A stretch of 64,000 nucleotides of DNA from Candidatus Hopanoidivorans cymbastelae (GTDB lineage: Bacteria > Actinomycetota > Acidimicrobiia > Acidimicrobiales > Hopanoidiivorantaceae), in contig JAPYNY010000012.1 of assembly GCA_028283145.1 (NCBI GenBank), forward strand, positions 18,209-82,208, in the 5' to 3' direction. The notes beneath the pieces were generated by a model, which did no database searches, was not told where the DNA came from, and saw nothing but the letters and a program-made list of their open reading frames with translations. Below are positions 45,488-55,377 of this stretch, piece after piece (position 1 is the stretch's first letter; each line of letters begins with the position of its first letter). The translations under genes were made by a program, and so were the position numbers.

Positions 45488-46271
45488 AAATTGGAAGACA
45501 GTCATGGCTGTCTGTCACTACCGGCGAAAGCGGAGAATTGACATCCAGAATTTCAGTGCAACTAATTGGGACTTGGCTTAGGACAGCCTCTATTGAACGT
45601 ATTTTGGAATCAAGTTCTCTAGTGTCGTTCAGATAAACCCAGCCGCCAGTTTTCAGCCTCAAAAAAAGCTTGTCATTGCCTTGCAGTGTGATGGAGTCAA
45701 CTTTTGAGAAAACTTGTGGGTTTTTAACAAGCTCTTCAGCCACAGCCAACGCGGGTATGGCACCCTCATACCACCCTGTAGTTGTCTTTGTCAGTTCACT
45801 GCTTTCAATGCGTGGAAAGTTTGACGGTGTTGTTGGGGTTGCCAGGATTTTGCCCTCAATATCCAGCAGGTGGTAACCACCTTGAGTTGCTATTACAGCT
45901 ATGGGTGTCCGTTCCAATATTGTTACACTCAATAAGCCAGCGCCCCAGGAACGGGAGATCTCAACATCTTGCACCCAAGGCAACTCCAAAATATGCTTGC
46001 GAGCATCATCTATATTGGCCGTGATAAGAGGGTCTCCTAGAAGCTGGTCTGTAATTTGAGATATTGCCTGTGGGTCTGTATTGGCCAGACCGGAAACCCT
46101 GACTTCATTTAAATCCAGAAACGGACTGTAAAACAAAAGCCAGAGAGCTAAACCACCAAGCAACAGCACTATTAGAGGTGGGTAGAGCTTGCGCCTGAGC
46201 TTGCGCTTGTTTTTCGCCCCAGCTACTTTTTGGCGACGTTCCTTGATTTTGGGATGTACTTCAGATGACAT
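45486..46271 (-). CDS. ftsQ: cell division protein FtsQ/DivIB
   Basis: A bitopic divisome protein, 261 aa. It has a basic cytoplasmic N-terminus (about 1-30), one transmembrane helix (about 31-49, LIVLLLGGLALWLLFY), a POTRA domain (LDLNEVRVSGLANTDPQAI) and the FtsQ beta domain. It forms a complex with FtsL and FtsB at the septum. It is placed downstream of the murC-murB fusion by 22 bp. Confidence 0.92.
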   Translation of the reverse strand: MSSEVHPKIKERRQKVAGAKNKRKLRRKLYPPLIVLLLGGLALWLLFYSPFLDLNEVRVSGLANTDPQAISQITDQLLGDPLITANIDDARKHILELPWVQDVEISRSWGAGLLSVTILERTPIAVIATQGGYHLLDIEGKILATPTTPSNFPRIESSELTKTTTGWYEGAIPALAVAEELVKNPQVFSKVDSITLQGNDKLFLRLKTGGWVYLNDTRELDSKIRSIEAVLSQVPISCTEILDVNSPLSPVVTDSHDCLPI

Positions 46272-46293
46272 GGCAGTACCTTTTGTATTCTTC

Positions 46294-48825
46294 CTAGCGA
46301 TTTATGGCTTTCAGATTGATTTTTTCATTCAGATGGTCAAAACCCACTAGAACAGTTTCGCTCTTGAGCTGGATGCCTGTTTTGGCTTTCACCACTTCAG
46401 CTATTTCACACATCAGCCTGAGCACATCATCAGCCGAGCCGTCTTTTCCGGCGATAATGAAGTTGGCATGTTTTGCAGAGACACTGGCTGTGCCAAGTTT
46501 CTTGCCCTTCAGACCCAGTTGATCAATAAGCGCTCCAGCTGCTTCGCCTTTAGGATTTGCAAAAACCGAGCCACAGTTTTGGCCGCCTGGTTGGTGCTGT
46601 CTCCGCCAGCGAAGAATTTCTGCAATTAGCTGCTTTGACTGATTCGGGTCTGAAGGAGCGAGTTCAAAGCTTGCCTCACAAACTATTTGCTCGGGATTAA
46701 GAGCACTGCTTCTGTAACCAAGCTGCAAGTCTTCAGTCCACAAAGTTTGGAAAAGTCCTGTACGCAGGTCGACACAGATAGCAGAACGCAAACTTTGAGA
46801 TATATCTGCCCCATGACCTCCTGCGTTCATCTTTATAGCACCGCCAACCGACCCAGGAACACCCACGGCCCATTCAAATCCACCTAGACCTGCTGCTGCC
46901 GACTGACGAGCTGCCACAGGCAAGGAGCCAGCGGCACCCAGGCGCAAAAGCGCCATGTCGGGGCTATTGTCCCAGCTGTCGTCCGCACCGACGCTGCCTT
47001 GCCCAACTCCTGTTCCAGTTGAAAACTCAACAGCTGAAAACTTTTGACCTAGCTGGACCACCAAACCTTGAAATCCTGTGTCAGAGATCAGCAAGTTGGT
47101 ACCGTTGCCCAAAACCAGTACGGGAAGTTCAGGGCTTTGAGCAGCTAAAAAAGCGGCTAACTGGGCTAGTTCGGCGTGGCTGTTGAGCTTCACAGCTAGG
47201 CTGGCCGACCCTCCAACTCTGTAGCTAGTATGTTTGCCCAGTGGCCAATCCGCCATGACTTCACTGCTGGGGAGAAGTTCGGTCAACTCCTCATATTTGG
47301 CTTTGAAATATTCAACTTCCAAGGCATCCTGAGACTTTTGACTGCTGGCAGGTGCTGGCCCTGCTGGATCCCGACTTGTGCTTGGTGGCAGCTCATTCCA
47401 TTGGGGAGTTGCCTCCTTCAACTGGTCAATCACTAGGTGAATGTCCCCGGCGCCTAGGGTCAAACACAGATCTCCAGCCTGCAGCTCTTGACGAAGCAAG
47501 ACGACCACGTCATCTAGCCTGGGTGCCCACCTGACATCCATTCCACTGTCAGTATTTTTGACAGCCTGGGCGATCAACTCTCCGGTGACACCTGGCAGAG
47601 GCATCTCACCTGCTGAATAGATATCTGTAACAACTAGAGTTGTGACGCCCTTAAATGAATGGCTGAAGTCTTGCCAGAGGTTTTTGATCCGGGAAAACCG
47701 ATGGGGCTGAAACACGCATACAACCCTTTGGTTTTCCAGCGCGGTAGCTGTGGCTATCGCAGCTGAGACTTCAGCTGGAAGATGGGCATAGTCATCGACA
47801 AAAGTCACATTGTGTGCAGTCCCGCGAAATTCAAAGCGTCTGGCAATCCCGGCAAAGCGCATCAGAGACTCTCTAGCAGCTTTAGCTGAAACACCTACTG
47901 ACTGAGCTGTCAGCAGTGCCGCCAGTGCATTCTCAGCATTATGCAATCCAGGTACTGGCAGAGACAACTCTGCCCAAATCTCATCGTTATGGAGAACTTT
48001 AAAGCTGGTGCTGGTGCCCGCTTGCAAAAAATCCACAATTTGGTAATCAGATTCAGGTTGAGTTCCATAGCTGATCAGTTGACCAGTTTTTAATGTTGAA
48101 ATATAAGGTTCCAGACTTGTTAATGCCTTGGTGTGAACGACGGCTGTATTGCGGGCCAGATTCAAAAAGCTGAGAAACTCATGGCATAACGCTTCAAAAC
48201 TTTCATAGCGGGTGTGGTGGTCGGGGTCAATACTGGTGATGACAGCGTGTGCTGGATTTAACGCCAAGAAAGACCCGTCGCTCTCATCAGCTTCCACCAC
48301 AAAATACTCCCCTGTATTCCAGCAGGCTCCACTGCCAACTTCATTGACGTCTCCTCCGATGATGAAAGACGGGTTGAACCGAGCATGCAACAAGATAAGC
48401 GAAAGCATTGAAGCTGTTGTGGTCTTGCCGTGTGTTCCCGCTACCGCCACGATGCTCTTCAGAGCACTTAATCGGCGCAGCAGAGCGGCACGGTTCCAGA
48501 CTTGAATCCCTGCTGCTTGAGCAGCCCTCAACTCAACATTTTCAGGCGGAATAGCTGTGGAATAGATCACTGCCTCGGCTGCTTGAATGTTGTCAGGATG
48601 GTGACCTATGAAAACTTGGATGCCCAACTCCCCCAAGCGTTGAGTCCTGGAGTTCTCCTTTAAGTCAGAACCGGTGATTTGACATCCCAACCCCAAAAGA
48701 ATTTCGGCCAGCGCTGCCATACCTGCACCACCTATGCCCACAACATGCACCAAGTGAGGCAGCTGCGTGGCTTCAACTGGTTTGTTATTTTGAGAAGCAA
48801 CCATGACATCTAATGCTTTCGCCAT
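46294..48825 (-). CDS. murCB: bifunctional MurC-MurB fusion
   Basis: One 843-aa frame with two peptidoglycan enzymes. Residues about 22-480 are MurC (UDP-MurNAc:L-Ala ligase): GIGGAGMAALAEILL, the P-loop AGTHGKTTTASML, VDDYAHLPAEV and FQPHRFSR. After a linker rich in Ser/Pro/Asp (about 480-520), residues about 530-835 are MurB (UDP-GlcNAc-enolpyruvate reductase): the FAD site VLGNGTNLLISD, GVPGSVGGAIKMNAG and the catalytic-Ser block NCGSVFANP. It couples synthesis of UDP-MurNAc with addition of the first amino acid. The ATG start follows the murG stop by 2 bp. Separate murC and murB genes are the common state. Confidence 0.94.
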   Translation of the reverse strand: MAKALDVMVASQNNKPVEATQLPHLVHVVGIGGAGMAALAEILLGLGCQITGSDLKENSRTQRLGELGIQVFIGHHPDNIQAAEAVIYSTAIPPENVELRAAQAAGIQVWNRAALLRRLSALKSIVAVAGTHGKTTTASMLSLILLHARFNPSFIIGGDVNEVGSGACWNTGEYFVVEADESDGSFLALNPAHAVITSIDPDHHTRYESFEALCHEFLSFLNLARNTAVVHTKALTSLEPYISTLKTGQLISYGTQPESDYQIVDFLQAGTSTSFKVLHNDEIWAELSLPVPGLHNAENALAALLTAQSVGVSAKAARESLMRFAGIARRFEFRGTAHNVTFVDDYAHLPAEVSAAIATATALENQRVVCVFQPHRFSRIKNLWQDFSHSFKGVTTLVVTDIYSAGEMPLPGVTGELIAQAVKNTDSGMDVRWAPRLDDVVVLLRQELQAGDLCLTLGAGDIHLVIDQLKEATPQWNELPPSTSRDPAGPAPASSQKSQDALEVEYFKAKYEELTELLPSSEVMADWPLGKHTSYRVGGSASLAVKLNSHAELAQLAAFLAAQSPELPVLVLGNGTNLLISDTGFQGLVVQLGQKFSAVEFSTGTGVGQGSVGADDSWDNSPDMALLRLGAAGSLPVAARQSAAAGLGGFEWAVGVPGSVGGAIKMNAGGHGADISQSLRSAICVDLRTGLFQTLWTEDLQLGYRSSALNPEQIVCEASFELAPSDPNQSKQLIAEILRWRRQHQPGGQNCGSVFANPKGEAAGALIDQLGLKGKKLGTASVSAKHANFIIAGKDGSADDVLRLMCEIAEVVKAKTGIQLKSETVLVGFDHLNEKINLKAINR

Positions 48826-48827
48826 TG

Positions 48828-50033
48828 CTATGCTTTAGCGTGTTGAAGCAACAGCCCTGCAATTTTTGTGGCGGCATCAGGGCTTGCCAGGCCGGCGGCT
48901 GCTCTGGACATTTGGGCCATTTTTTGGGAATGCTGCCTTAAATCTTCCAACTCTTCCAACAGCATACGGCCATTAAATTCTGCTTCTGGGAAGCATCTGG
49001 CAGCTCCGATTTCCGCTAGAGCTTGAGCATTGGCTGTCTGGTGGTCACCCGGCGCACCTTGAAGAGGCACGAGAATGGAAGGCAATCCCATGATGGCCAG
49101 TTCAGCTACCATTCCGGCTCCTGCTCGCCCAACTACCAGCTGTTTATCTGAAAATACAGTTGCCATATCATCTGCAAATGGAACTGAATCGTAATTCAAA
49201 TGTTGATCCTTGGCAAGTTTCCTCAAGCCACTCCACTGCTCCCATTCACGTTCACCTGTTATGTGAAAGATATGGTAGCCGGAAGCGCTGGCATGACTGT
49301 CGGCCAGTTTTTCAATTAACTCTGATACCGCAGTGTTGATACAACCCGCTCCCAAAGAACCTCCCAAGATGACCACCCTGAAGTTCTGGGTACTTCCATG
49401 ACCGTTCTGGGCACCGCCATAGGAGCCGTTTCCCTCTTGAAACTTCGGCTGCTTAGCAGCAACGTCAATAATCTCTTGGCGCACGGGATTGCCGGTATAT
49501 GTGGCTTTAGGCAGGTTCGTGCCCGGAAAGGACGTAGCCGTAGCTTTGGATAGGCGCGCAGCTAGCTTATTGGCTAATCCTGGCACGGCATTTTGTTCGG
49601 CGGTAACAACGGGGATACGCAGCATAAAGGCGGCCTTGGCAGCGATAAACCCCGTGTATCCGCCCATGGTCAGCAAGATTTTTGGTCGCAGTCTTCTCAA
49701 CAGAAAGAAGAGCTGCCAACTGCCAACCAATAACTTGCCCAGAGCAGCCAGATTGCTGCAAATTGCTCTAGGTGTCAAGCTGCGTCTGATGCCTCGGCCC
49801 GCAATAAGCACGTAGTCAAAGCCAGCTTGCTCCACCCCTGCTGAGCCCACGCCGGTCTTGGAAATCGCAAAATATGTTTCCAAGTCGCGGGCCTTCAACG
49901 CTTGGGCTACGGCGATGCCTGGATAGATGTGCCCGGCTGTGCCGCTAGCGGCTATAACAGCCCAAAATTGACTAGTTTGCGTTACTTCAGGTTGAGTCAG
50001 AACTGATTTTTTCCGCCAAAGTTTCAACTGCAT
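48828..50033 (-). CDS. murG: UDP-GlcNAc:undecaprenyl-PP-MurNAc-pentapeptide GlcNAc transferase
   Basis: Makes lipid II from lipid I at the inner face of the membrane. ATG 50033 is favoured because GGAAGGTGGGG lies just upstream and it begins past the ftsW stop; this gives 401 aa, with an ATG at 50075 as alternative. Motifs: GTAGHIYPGIAVA, GGYTGFIAAKAA and GGSLGAGCINTAVSE. About 15 polar residues precede the glycosyltransferase fold. Confidence 0.93.
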   Translation of the reverse strand: MQLKLWRKKSVLTQPEVTQTSQFWAVIAASGTAGHIYPGIAVAQALKARDLETYFAISKTGVGSAGVEQAGFDYVLIAGRGIRRSLTPRAICSNLAALGKLLVGSWQLFFLLRRLRPKILLTMGGYTGFIAAKAAFMLRIPVVTAEQNAVPGLANKLAARLSKATATSFPGTNLPKATYTGNPVRQEIIDVAAKQPKFQEGNGSYGGAQNGHGSTQNFRVVILGGSLGAGCINTAVSELIEKLADSHASASGYHIFHITGEREWEQWSGLRKLAKDQHLNYDSVPFADDMATVFSDKQLVVGRAGAGMVAELAIMGLPSILVPLQGAPGDHQTANAQALAEIGAARCFPEAEFNGRMLLEELEDLRQHSQKMAQMSRAAAGLASPDAATKIAGLLLQHAKA

Positions 50034-50047
50034 GCCCCACCTTCCAG

Positions 50048-51436
50048 CTAGTTCTTGTTTGAGGTTTTGTGGCATTGTTTTGCAATGTTAATAATGACAC
50101 CCATAGCAGCCATGTTGAACACCAAGGCTGAACCTCCAAAAGACAAAAAAGGAATAGGCAGGCCGGTTATCGGAAGCAAAACAATGGTGGCACAAATATT
50201 GATAAAAAATTGACCGACTATCCAGGTGATGAATCCAATGGTCAACAACATGGCGAAATTGCTGGGAGCGTTCATGGCAACATACATGCCAATACCGCCC
50301 AACAGGACAAACAGGCAAATAGTGAGCGAAGCTCCCACAAAGCCAAGCTCTTCAGCAATGACGGCAAAGATGAAATCCGTGTGGGAATAAGGCAGATAAC
50401 CCCACTTAGCTCGCCCAGCGCCCAGACCCACCCCGTTGACTCCTCCCGAAGCAATACTGACCATTGATTGAATGGCCTGATAGTCGGTGCCAAACGGATC
50501 ATCCCAGGGGTTAAGAAAAGAAGTCAGGCGCTGCCTGCGATAATCCGCGCTATAGGACACAGCTATAACCCCAGCGGTGCCCAAAGCTCCCCATCTAAGG
50601 AGCGAACCTATAGGGCTTCCAGCAATAAGCAGCATGGCAAAAGCTATAGCTGCGATAACAATGGTGCTACCCAAACTAGGTTGTCCTAAAATCAGCAAAG
50701 CCATGAGTGACAGCAACAAGATGGTTGGGCGCACACTCAGGCGGGCATCGTTGATTTTGTCATGACGGTTGGCTAGGAACCTAGCCAGCCAGACCACCAA
50801 GGCAAATTTTGCTATTTCAGCAGGCTGAAAGACCACCGGACCTAACTGCAACCAACGGGTGGCTCCATTGACGCTTACCCCGAAACCAGGCACCAGCACA
50901 AGCCCTAACAGAGCCAGCGATCCCACCAACAGAGGAGTTGCCAGTTTAGCCCATTTGCGATAATCCACCAGCGAGGTAACTATCAGCAGCACCCAGCCAA
51001 TTCCCATCCAAATAAATTGCTTGCGGAAATGAAACCAAGTGGAACCTTGGCTTTCCAAATCCACAACCATGGCTGAGGACAGCACCATCAGCAGACCGAT
51101 CAAGCTGAAGGCACTGATGATGAGCAACAACAGAAACACTAAACCATAGCGAGGTGAAGCAAGTTTAGGGCTAGCTGGCTTTGGAGCTTCCTGGACTAGA
51201 ACAGGTCTCGGCCCCGGTCCATTGGCTGGGTGTCTAGCTTGGGATTGAGCCAACTTGCGACCCGGCTTGCGGATGCCAGACGTGCTAGAGCTTGGCTGCT
51301 TGCGAGCACTTGGCGGCTTGCCCTTGCCAGGTTGATCTGTGCTCGGTTTGCCCGTGCCCTGCTTGCTTTGAACAGGCCTGCCCCTATTTGACCTGGAGGT
51401 CTGCTTGGCTGGATGCCGTTTCAGTGTCTGCGTCAT
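50048..51436 (-). CDS. ftsW: FtsW, SEDS peptidoglycan polymerase
   Basis: A septal glycan polymerase working with FtsI. It has 462 aa with about ten transmembrane helices starting near residue 98, and family motifs (GWVLLIVTSLVDYRKWA, FQPAEIAKFALVVWLA, FIFAVIAEELGFVGA, GLPIPFLSFGGSALV). The first ~95 residues are an unusually long, basic Lys/Pro/Ser/Gly-rich cytoplasmic tail that may bind partners or lipid. The ATG overlaps the murD stop (ATGA). Confidence 0.94.
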   Translation of the reverse strand: MTQTLKRHPAKQTSRSNRGRPVQSKQGTGKPSTDQPGKGKPPSARKQPSSSTSGIRKPGRKLAQSQARHPANGPGPRPVLVQEAPKPASPKLASPRYGLVFLLLLIISAFSLIGLLMVLSSAMVVDLESQGSTWFHFRKQFIWMGIGWVLLIVTSLVDYRKWAKLATPLLVGSLALLGLVLVPGFGVSVNGATRWLQLGPVVFQPAEIAKFALVVWLARFLANRHDKINDARLSVRPTILLLSLMALLILGQPSLGSTIVIAAIAFAMLLIAGSPIGSLLRWGALGTAGVIAVSYSADYRRQRLTSFLNPWDDPFGTDYQAIQSMVSIASGGVNGVGLGAGRAKWGYLPYSHTDFIFAVIAEELGFVGASLTICLFVLLGGIGMYVAMNAPSNFAMLLTIGFITWIVGQFFINICATIVLLPITGLPIPFLSFGGSALVFNMAAMGVIINIAKQCHKTSNKN

Positions 51437-52773
51437 GAACTACCCCCCAGCAAAGCTTGAACCTTTGCGATGAAGTCTTGGCCTCGCTCCTTGTAGGAGC
51501 TGTACATGTCAAACGAAGAACAGCCTGGAGACAGCAACACCACATCACCTTGCTTGGCTGCTTGATGTGCTTTTTGAACGGCAGAGTCCATGTCTTCAGC
51601 CACCATGACAGCAGTCCTGCCACCAAAAACCGCTTGAAGTTCTTTGGATGCTTCCCCTAAAGCCACCACAGCACGCAACTTGTGAGCAATATGTGCTAGC
51701 GGATTCAAGTCCAAGCCCTTATTGCGCCCACCAGCTATAAGCACAGCTGAGTTGATTCCCTGAAGAGCTGAGATGACTGAATGCGGCGATGTGGATTTGG
51801 AGTCGTCATACCAAGTTATGCCGCCACTGGAAGCTATTAAGTCCAAGCGATGAGGCAATCCCTTGAAGTTGCGCAACACCTCCACTGCTGCTGCTATATC
51901 GGCTCCACCTGCTGTAGCGGTGGCAGTGGCAGCCAAAGCATTGAAAACATCATGAGGCTGTTGGCGCAGCAGTTGGCTGACCTTCAGAAAAGGCTCTCCA
52001 AAAGCAGTCAGCTTTTCACCCACAAGGGCAAAGTCAGCAGCTTGTGGTTCTGCGCTAGTAGTTATGGTTAGATGTGCAGCTTTGGCGGGAAGGCATTGCA
52101 CCACAGTCGGGTCGTCCAGATTGACTACCGCGGTGCAAGCATCTGAGAGGTTTTGCCAGATTTTGGACTTGCAGGCTTGGTAAGCGCTTAAAGAAGCATG
52201 GACATCCAAGTGGTCAGGAGCAAAGTTAAGCCAGGTTGCTACTTTTGGCATGAAAGCCTTGGAGTGGCGCAGTTGAAAGGAAGACACTTCAATCACAAAC
52301 ATCTCAGGGTCAGGTTTGCCCATGGCCTCACAGATTGGAACTCCAATAGGGTCGGCATTGCCCGCTGCCAATGCTGAAATACCGCTTTGCTTCAGCATTG
52401 CTTCCACTAGACAGGTAACGGTTGTCTTGCCATTGGTGCCGGTGACTGCCAGATAAGGCCTGCTGTCGTGAGCCGCAAAAACATCCAATTCGCTGAGAGC
52501 TATCGGAGCAGATGCCCCGAGAGTGTCCAGCAGTTCATGCAGCTTGTGGGAGTCGGGCAGACCTGGTGTCGGCACTATATAGTCACACCGCCTGAGCAGC
52601 TCTGAAAGCTGGTTTTGATTCGACTGCATTTCCAGACCTAAACCCTTGGCAGCCTGAATCGCCTGCTGAGGCGGGTTATCATCAAAGATGCTCACGCTGC
52701 TTTGCAGGCCCAGCAAAACCCTGGCCACGTTTTGATTTGACACGCCAAAACCAACTAGCAGAAATTCAGACAT
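51433..52773 (-). CDS. murD: UDP-N-acetylmuramoylalanine-D-glutamate ligase
   Basis: Adds D-Glu to UDP-MurNAc-L-Ala. From ATG 52771-52773 (446 aa) it starts MSEFLLVGFGVSNQNVA; codons upstream would lie in mraY. ATP-binding VTGTNGKTTVTCLVE, NFAPDHLDVH and YDDSKSTSPHSV are present. It overlaps ftsW by 4 bp and follows mraY by 4 bp. Confidence 0.94.
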   Translation of the reverse strand: MSEFLLVGFGVSNQNVARVLLGLQSSVSIFDDNPPQQAIQAAKGLGLEMQSNQNQLSELLRRCDYIVPTPGLPDSHKLHELLDTLGASAPIALSELDVFAAHDSRPYLAVTGTNGKTTVTCLVEAMLKQSGISALAAGNADPIGVPICEAMGKPDPEMFVIEVSSFQLRHSKAFMPKVATWLNFAPDHLDVHASLSAYQACKSKIWQNLSDACTAVVNLDDPTVVQCLPAKAAHLTITTSAEPQAADFALVGEKLTAFGEPFLKVSQLLRQQPHDVFNALAATATATAGGADIAAAVEVLRNFKGLPHRLDLIASSGGITWYDDSKSTSPHSVISALQGINSAVLIAGGRNKGLDLNPLAHIAHKLRAVVALGEASKELQAVFGGRTAVMVAEDMDSAVQKAHQAAKQGDVVLLSPGCSSFDMYSSYKERGQDFIAKVQALLGGSS

Positions 52774-52777
52774 GGCA

Positions 52778-53824
52778 CTAGAGATCGGTAATGGCGATGT
52801 AGTCGGCGTAGAACAGCCCCAAGCCCACTGAAATAAACAAGATAGCCAATATCCAGAAGCGTACGATGACCCATGTTTCTTCCCAGCCCAGCAACTCAAA
52901 ATGGTGATGGAGGGGAGCCATTCTGAAAACTCTCTTGCCTACACCCGAAATTATTTTGGATGTCTTGAAAACTGCGACCTGCACGATGACCGACAGAGTT
53001 TCAAACACGTAAAGTCCAGCGATAATCGGCAACAGCAACTGAGTATTGCTGCTTAGAGCCAAACAGGCCAGGCCCGTGCCCAAAGCCAAGGAGCCAGTAT
53101 CGCCCATAAAGATATGTGCAGGGTGAGCATTCCACCACAAAAAGCCCACGCAGCCGCCGGCAAAAGCTGCTGCTACAACAGCCATGTCCAAGGCATGAGG
53201 CACTTGATAAATGGCTTCCTCGCGGAATAACCAAAAACAGATCAGCACGTAAGCCCCCAGCCCAAAAGCACAAGAACCGGCTGTCAACCCGTCCAAGCCA
53301 TCGGTTAAGTTGACGGCGTTGCTGGTTGAGACAATCAACAAAACAGCCAGTGCCGCCCAACCCCAGCTGCCCAATTCAAGACCGGGCGAATCAAACCTGG
53401 TAAATGACAAGGTAGTATGCGGTTCTGCCCAAGCCAGGCTGGTACCGCAGAAGAAAACCCCGACAACTATCAAGCCGATAAATTTGGCGCGCTTATTCAG
53501 GCCGATGTTATGCTCCTTGGAAACCTTCAGGTGATCATCCAAAAACCCCACACCAGCCGCCAGCCCAATAGAGGAGATGATAATCAAGCCTGTATTGGTA
53601 TATATGCCGTGATAGGAATGGCTCAGGATATACCCCAGAACTCCCCCGCTGACTATAGCCAACCCACCCATCGTAGGGGTGCCGGTCTTGGTGCTGTGCC
53701 GACTGGGTGCGTCTTCGCCAATTGGCTGGCCCAAGTTGAAACGTTTCAAGGCGAAAATGAGCACCCGTGTGAACACCAATGAAGTCACAAACCCTACAGC
53801 TAGCGCAATTAAAAGACGAATCAT
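52778..53824 (-). CDS. mraY: phospho-N-acetylmuramoyl-pentapeptide transferase
   Basis: A membrane enzyme making lipid I. It has 348 aa, about ten hydrophobic helices, and the Asp-rich catalytic motifs GFLDDHLKVSKEHN and NLTDGLDGLTAG plus HPAHIFMGDTGSLALG. It overlaps murE by 4 bp. murF, which normally lies between murE and mraY, is absent. Confidence 0.95.
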   Translation of the reverse strand: MIRLLIALAVGFVTSLVFTRVLIFALKRFNLGQPIGEDAPSRHSTKTGTPTMGGLAIVSGGVLGYILSHSYHGIYTNTGLIIISSIGLAAGVGFLDDHLKVSKEHNIGLNKRAKFIGLIVVGVFFCGTSLAWAEPHTTLSFTRFDSPGLELGSWGWAALAVLLIVSTSNAVNLTDGLDGLTAGSCAFGLGAYVLICFWLFREEAIYQVPHALDMAVVAAAFAGGCVGFLWWNAHPAHIFMGDTGSLALGTGLACLALSSNTQLLLPIIAGLYVFETLSVIVQVAVFKTSKIISGVGKRVFRMAPLHHHFELLGWEETWVIVRFWILAILFISVGLGLFYADYIAITDL

Positions 53825-55356
53825 GCTTGGCTCACCGACTGGTTGGGCGACAGGTCAGTGGAAAAGACAGCTTTAGCTAGCTCTCTAGCTACCTTTCTGT
53901 CATCAAAAGGCACTGTGCTGGCGCCTATTTTTTGAGTTTGCTCGTGCCCCTTGCCCGCAATCAAAACCACATCACCAAAATCTGCTTGCTCTAAAGCCTG
54001 TCTGATGGCCAGGCGACGATCCAGCTCCACAAAATAGGGGGCAACTGAGAAAGGTACGGCTGAAAATGGCGCGGCACAGTTCTTGCCTGCAGATGTGTGG
54101 CCGTCAGTTTTCGAATTGGTCGCTCTCAGGCTTTCAATGCCCGAGACGATCTCTGAAATGATTTGTTCTGGATTCTCCTGACGAGGGTTGTCGTTAGTCA
54201 GATATACGAAGTCTGCCAACTGACTGGCTAGCCTGCCCATTTCAGGACGTTTAGAAGGATCTCGCTCGCCTCCGCAACCAAAGACAACGTGGCACTTTTT
54301 ATCTGGGGCCAACTTCCGGCAACTCAGCAAAGCTTGCTCCAAGGCCTGTGGGGTATGGGCATAATCCACCACTATCGCCACTGGTGCTTTGACTACTATC
54401 TCAAAGCGCCCGGCTATAGGAGGCATTTGCTCCAACCCAGCTTTGATGGTTTGGCTGTCAAACCCCAGTTCTCTGGCAATCACAAAAGCTATATTTGCGT
54501 TGGCAATAGCAGACCAGCCAGCCAGAGGCAACTGGATTGGCACGCCTTCGATAGACATCAGACTGCCGGCTAGTGTTTGAGTGAAAACTGTCACATCAGC
54601 TGTTGCGCAGCGGACAGCTTTCAACTTCGAGGACAGCCAGTCATAGAGTTGCTGTCCGTAGGCATCGTCGATGCATATGACAGCTTGTCTGGTGTGTTCA
54701 GCTGAGAATAAAGACTTTTTGACCGCAAAATACTCTTCCATCGTTTGGTGATAGTCCAGATGTTCAGGGCTCAGATTGGTAAAGCCACAGAGTTCAAAAT
54801 CAATAGCATCAATGCGATGTTGAGCTATGGCATGCGAAGACACCTCCATGACCATCGCGCTAGCTGTAGAGCATGCCCTAGCCAGCAGTGACTGCAGTTC
54901 CGGGGCTTCCGGGGTGGTCAATGAGCCGGTCAAGGTGCCGACAGTCTCAACGTTTTGCCCGGCTGCTCGGTAGATCTCAGCCAGCATGCTGACTACGCTT
55001 GTTTTGCCGTTGGTGCCGGTAATGCCAATCACTGGAATGGACTTTGAAGGGTGTCCATAAAACGCGCTGGCCAACTGCGCCATGGCTGCTCTGGCTGAGG
55101 GGACTTGGATTTGCGGAATGTCCAGACCTAGAGGCCGCTCACAGAGCACGGCTGCAGCACCTTTGGACTCAGCTTGGGTGGCAAAGTCGTGTCCGTCGTG
55201 TTGTTTTCCCGGCAAGCAACAAAACAAGCTGCCTGTGCTCACATGATCTGAATGATAGACAATCTGTGAGATGACCGAGTTTTGAGCTATGGGTGGCAAA
55301 TCACATTCAGCTAGCAAACCATTTAAAGACACAGAAGTTGGCCGGACAGATGACAT
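53821..55356 (-). CDS. murE: UDP-MurNAc-tripeptide ligase, probably meso-DAP-adding
   Basis: Adds the third stem amino acid. From ATG 55354-55356 it has 511 aa (a TTG at 55374 is the alternative). P-loop GITGTNGKTSVVSML, SPEHLDYHQTMEEY and the substrate motif DNPR (in TNDNPRQENPE) are present; DNPR is the signature for meso-diaminopimelate rather than lysine. It follows ftsI by 21 bp and overlaps mraY by 4 bp. Confidence 0.93.
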   Translation of the reverse strand: MSSVRPTSVSLNGLLAECDLPPIAQNSVISQIVYHSDHVSTGSLFCCLPGKQHDGHDFATQAESKGAAAVLCERPLGLDIPQIQVPSARAAMAQLASAFYGHPSKSIPVIGITGTNGKTSVVSMLAEIYRAAGQNVETVGTLTGSLTTPEAPELQSLLARACSTASAMVMEVSSHAIAQHRIDAIDFELCGFTNLSPEHLDYHQTMEEYFAVKKSLFSAEHTRQAVICIDDAYGQQLYDWLSSKLKAVRCATADVTVFTQTLAGSLMSIEGVPIQLPLAGWSAIANANIAFVIARELGFDSQTIKAGLEQMPPIAGRFEIVVKAPVAIVVDYAHTPQALEQALLSCRKLAPDKKCHVVFGCGGERDPSKRPEMGRLASQLADFVYLTNDNPRQENPEQIISEIVSGIESLRATNSKTDGHTSAGKNCAAPFSAVPFSVAPYFVELDRRLAIRQALEQADFGDVVLIAGKGHEQTQKIGASTVPFDDRKVARELAKAVFSTDLSPNQSVSQA

Positions 55357-55377
55357 GGAACTACTTCGTGCCAAGCT

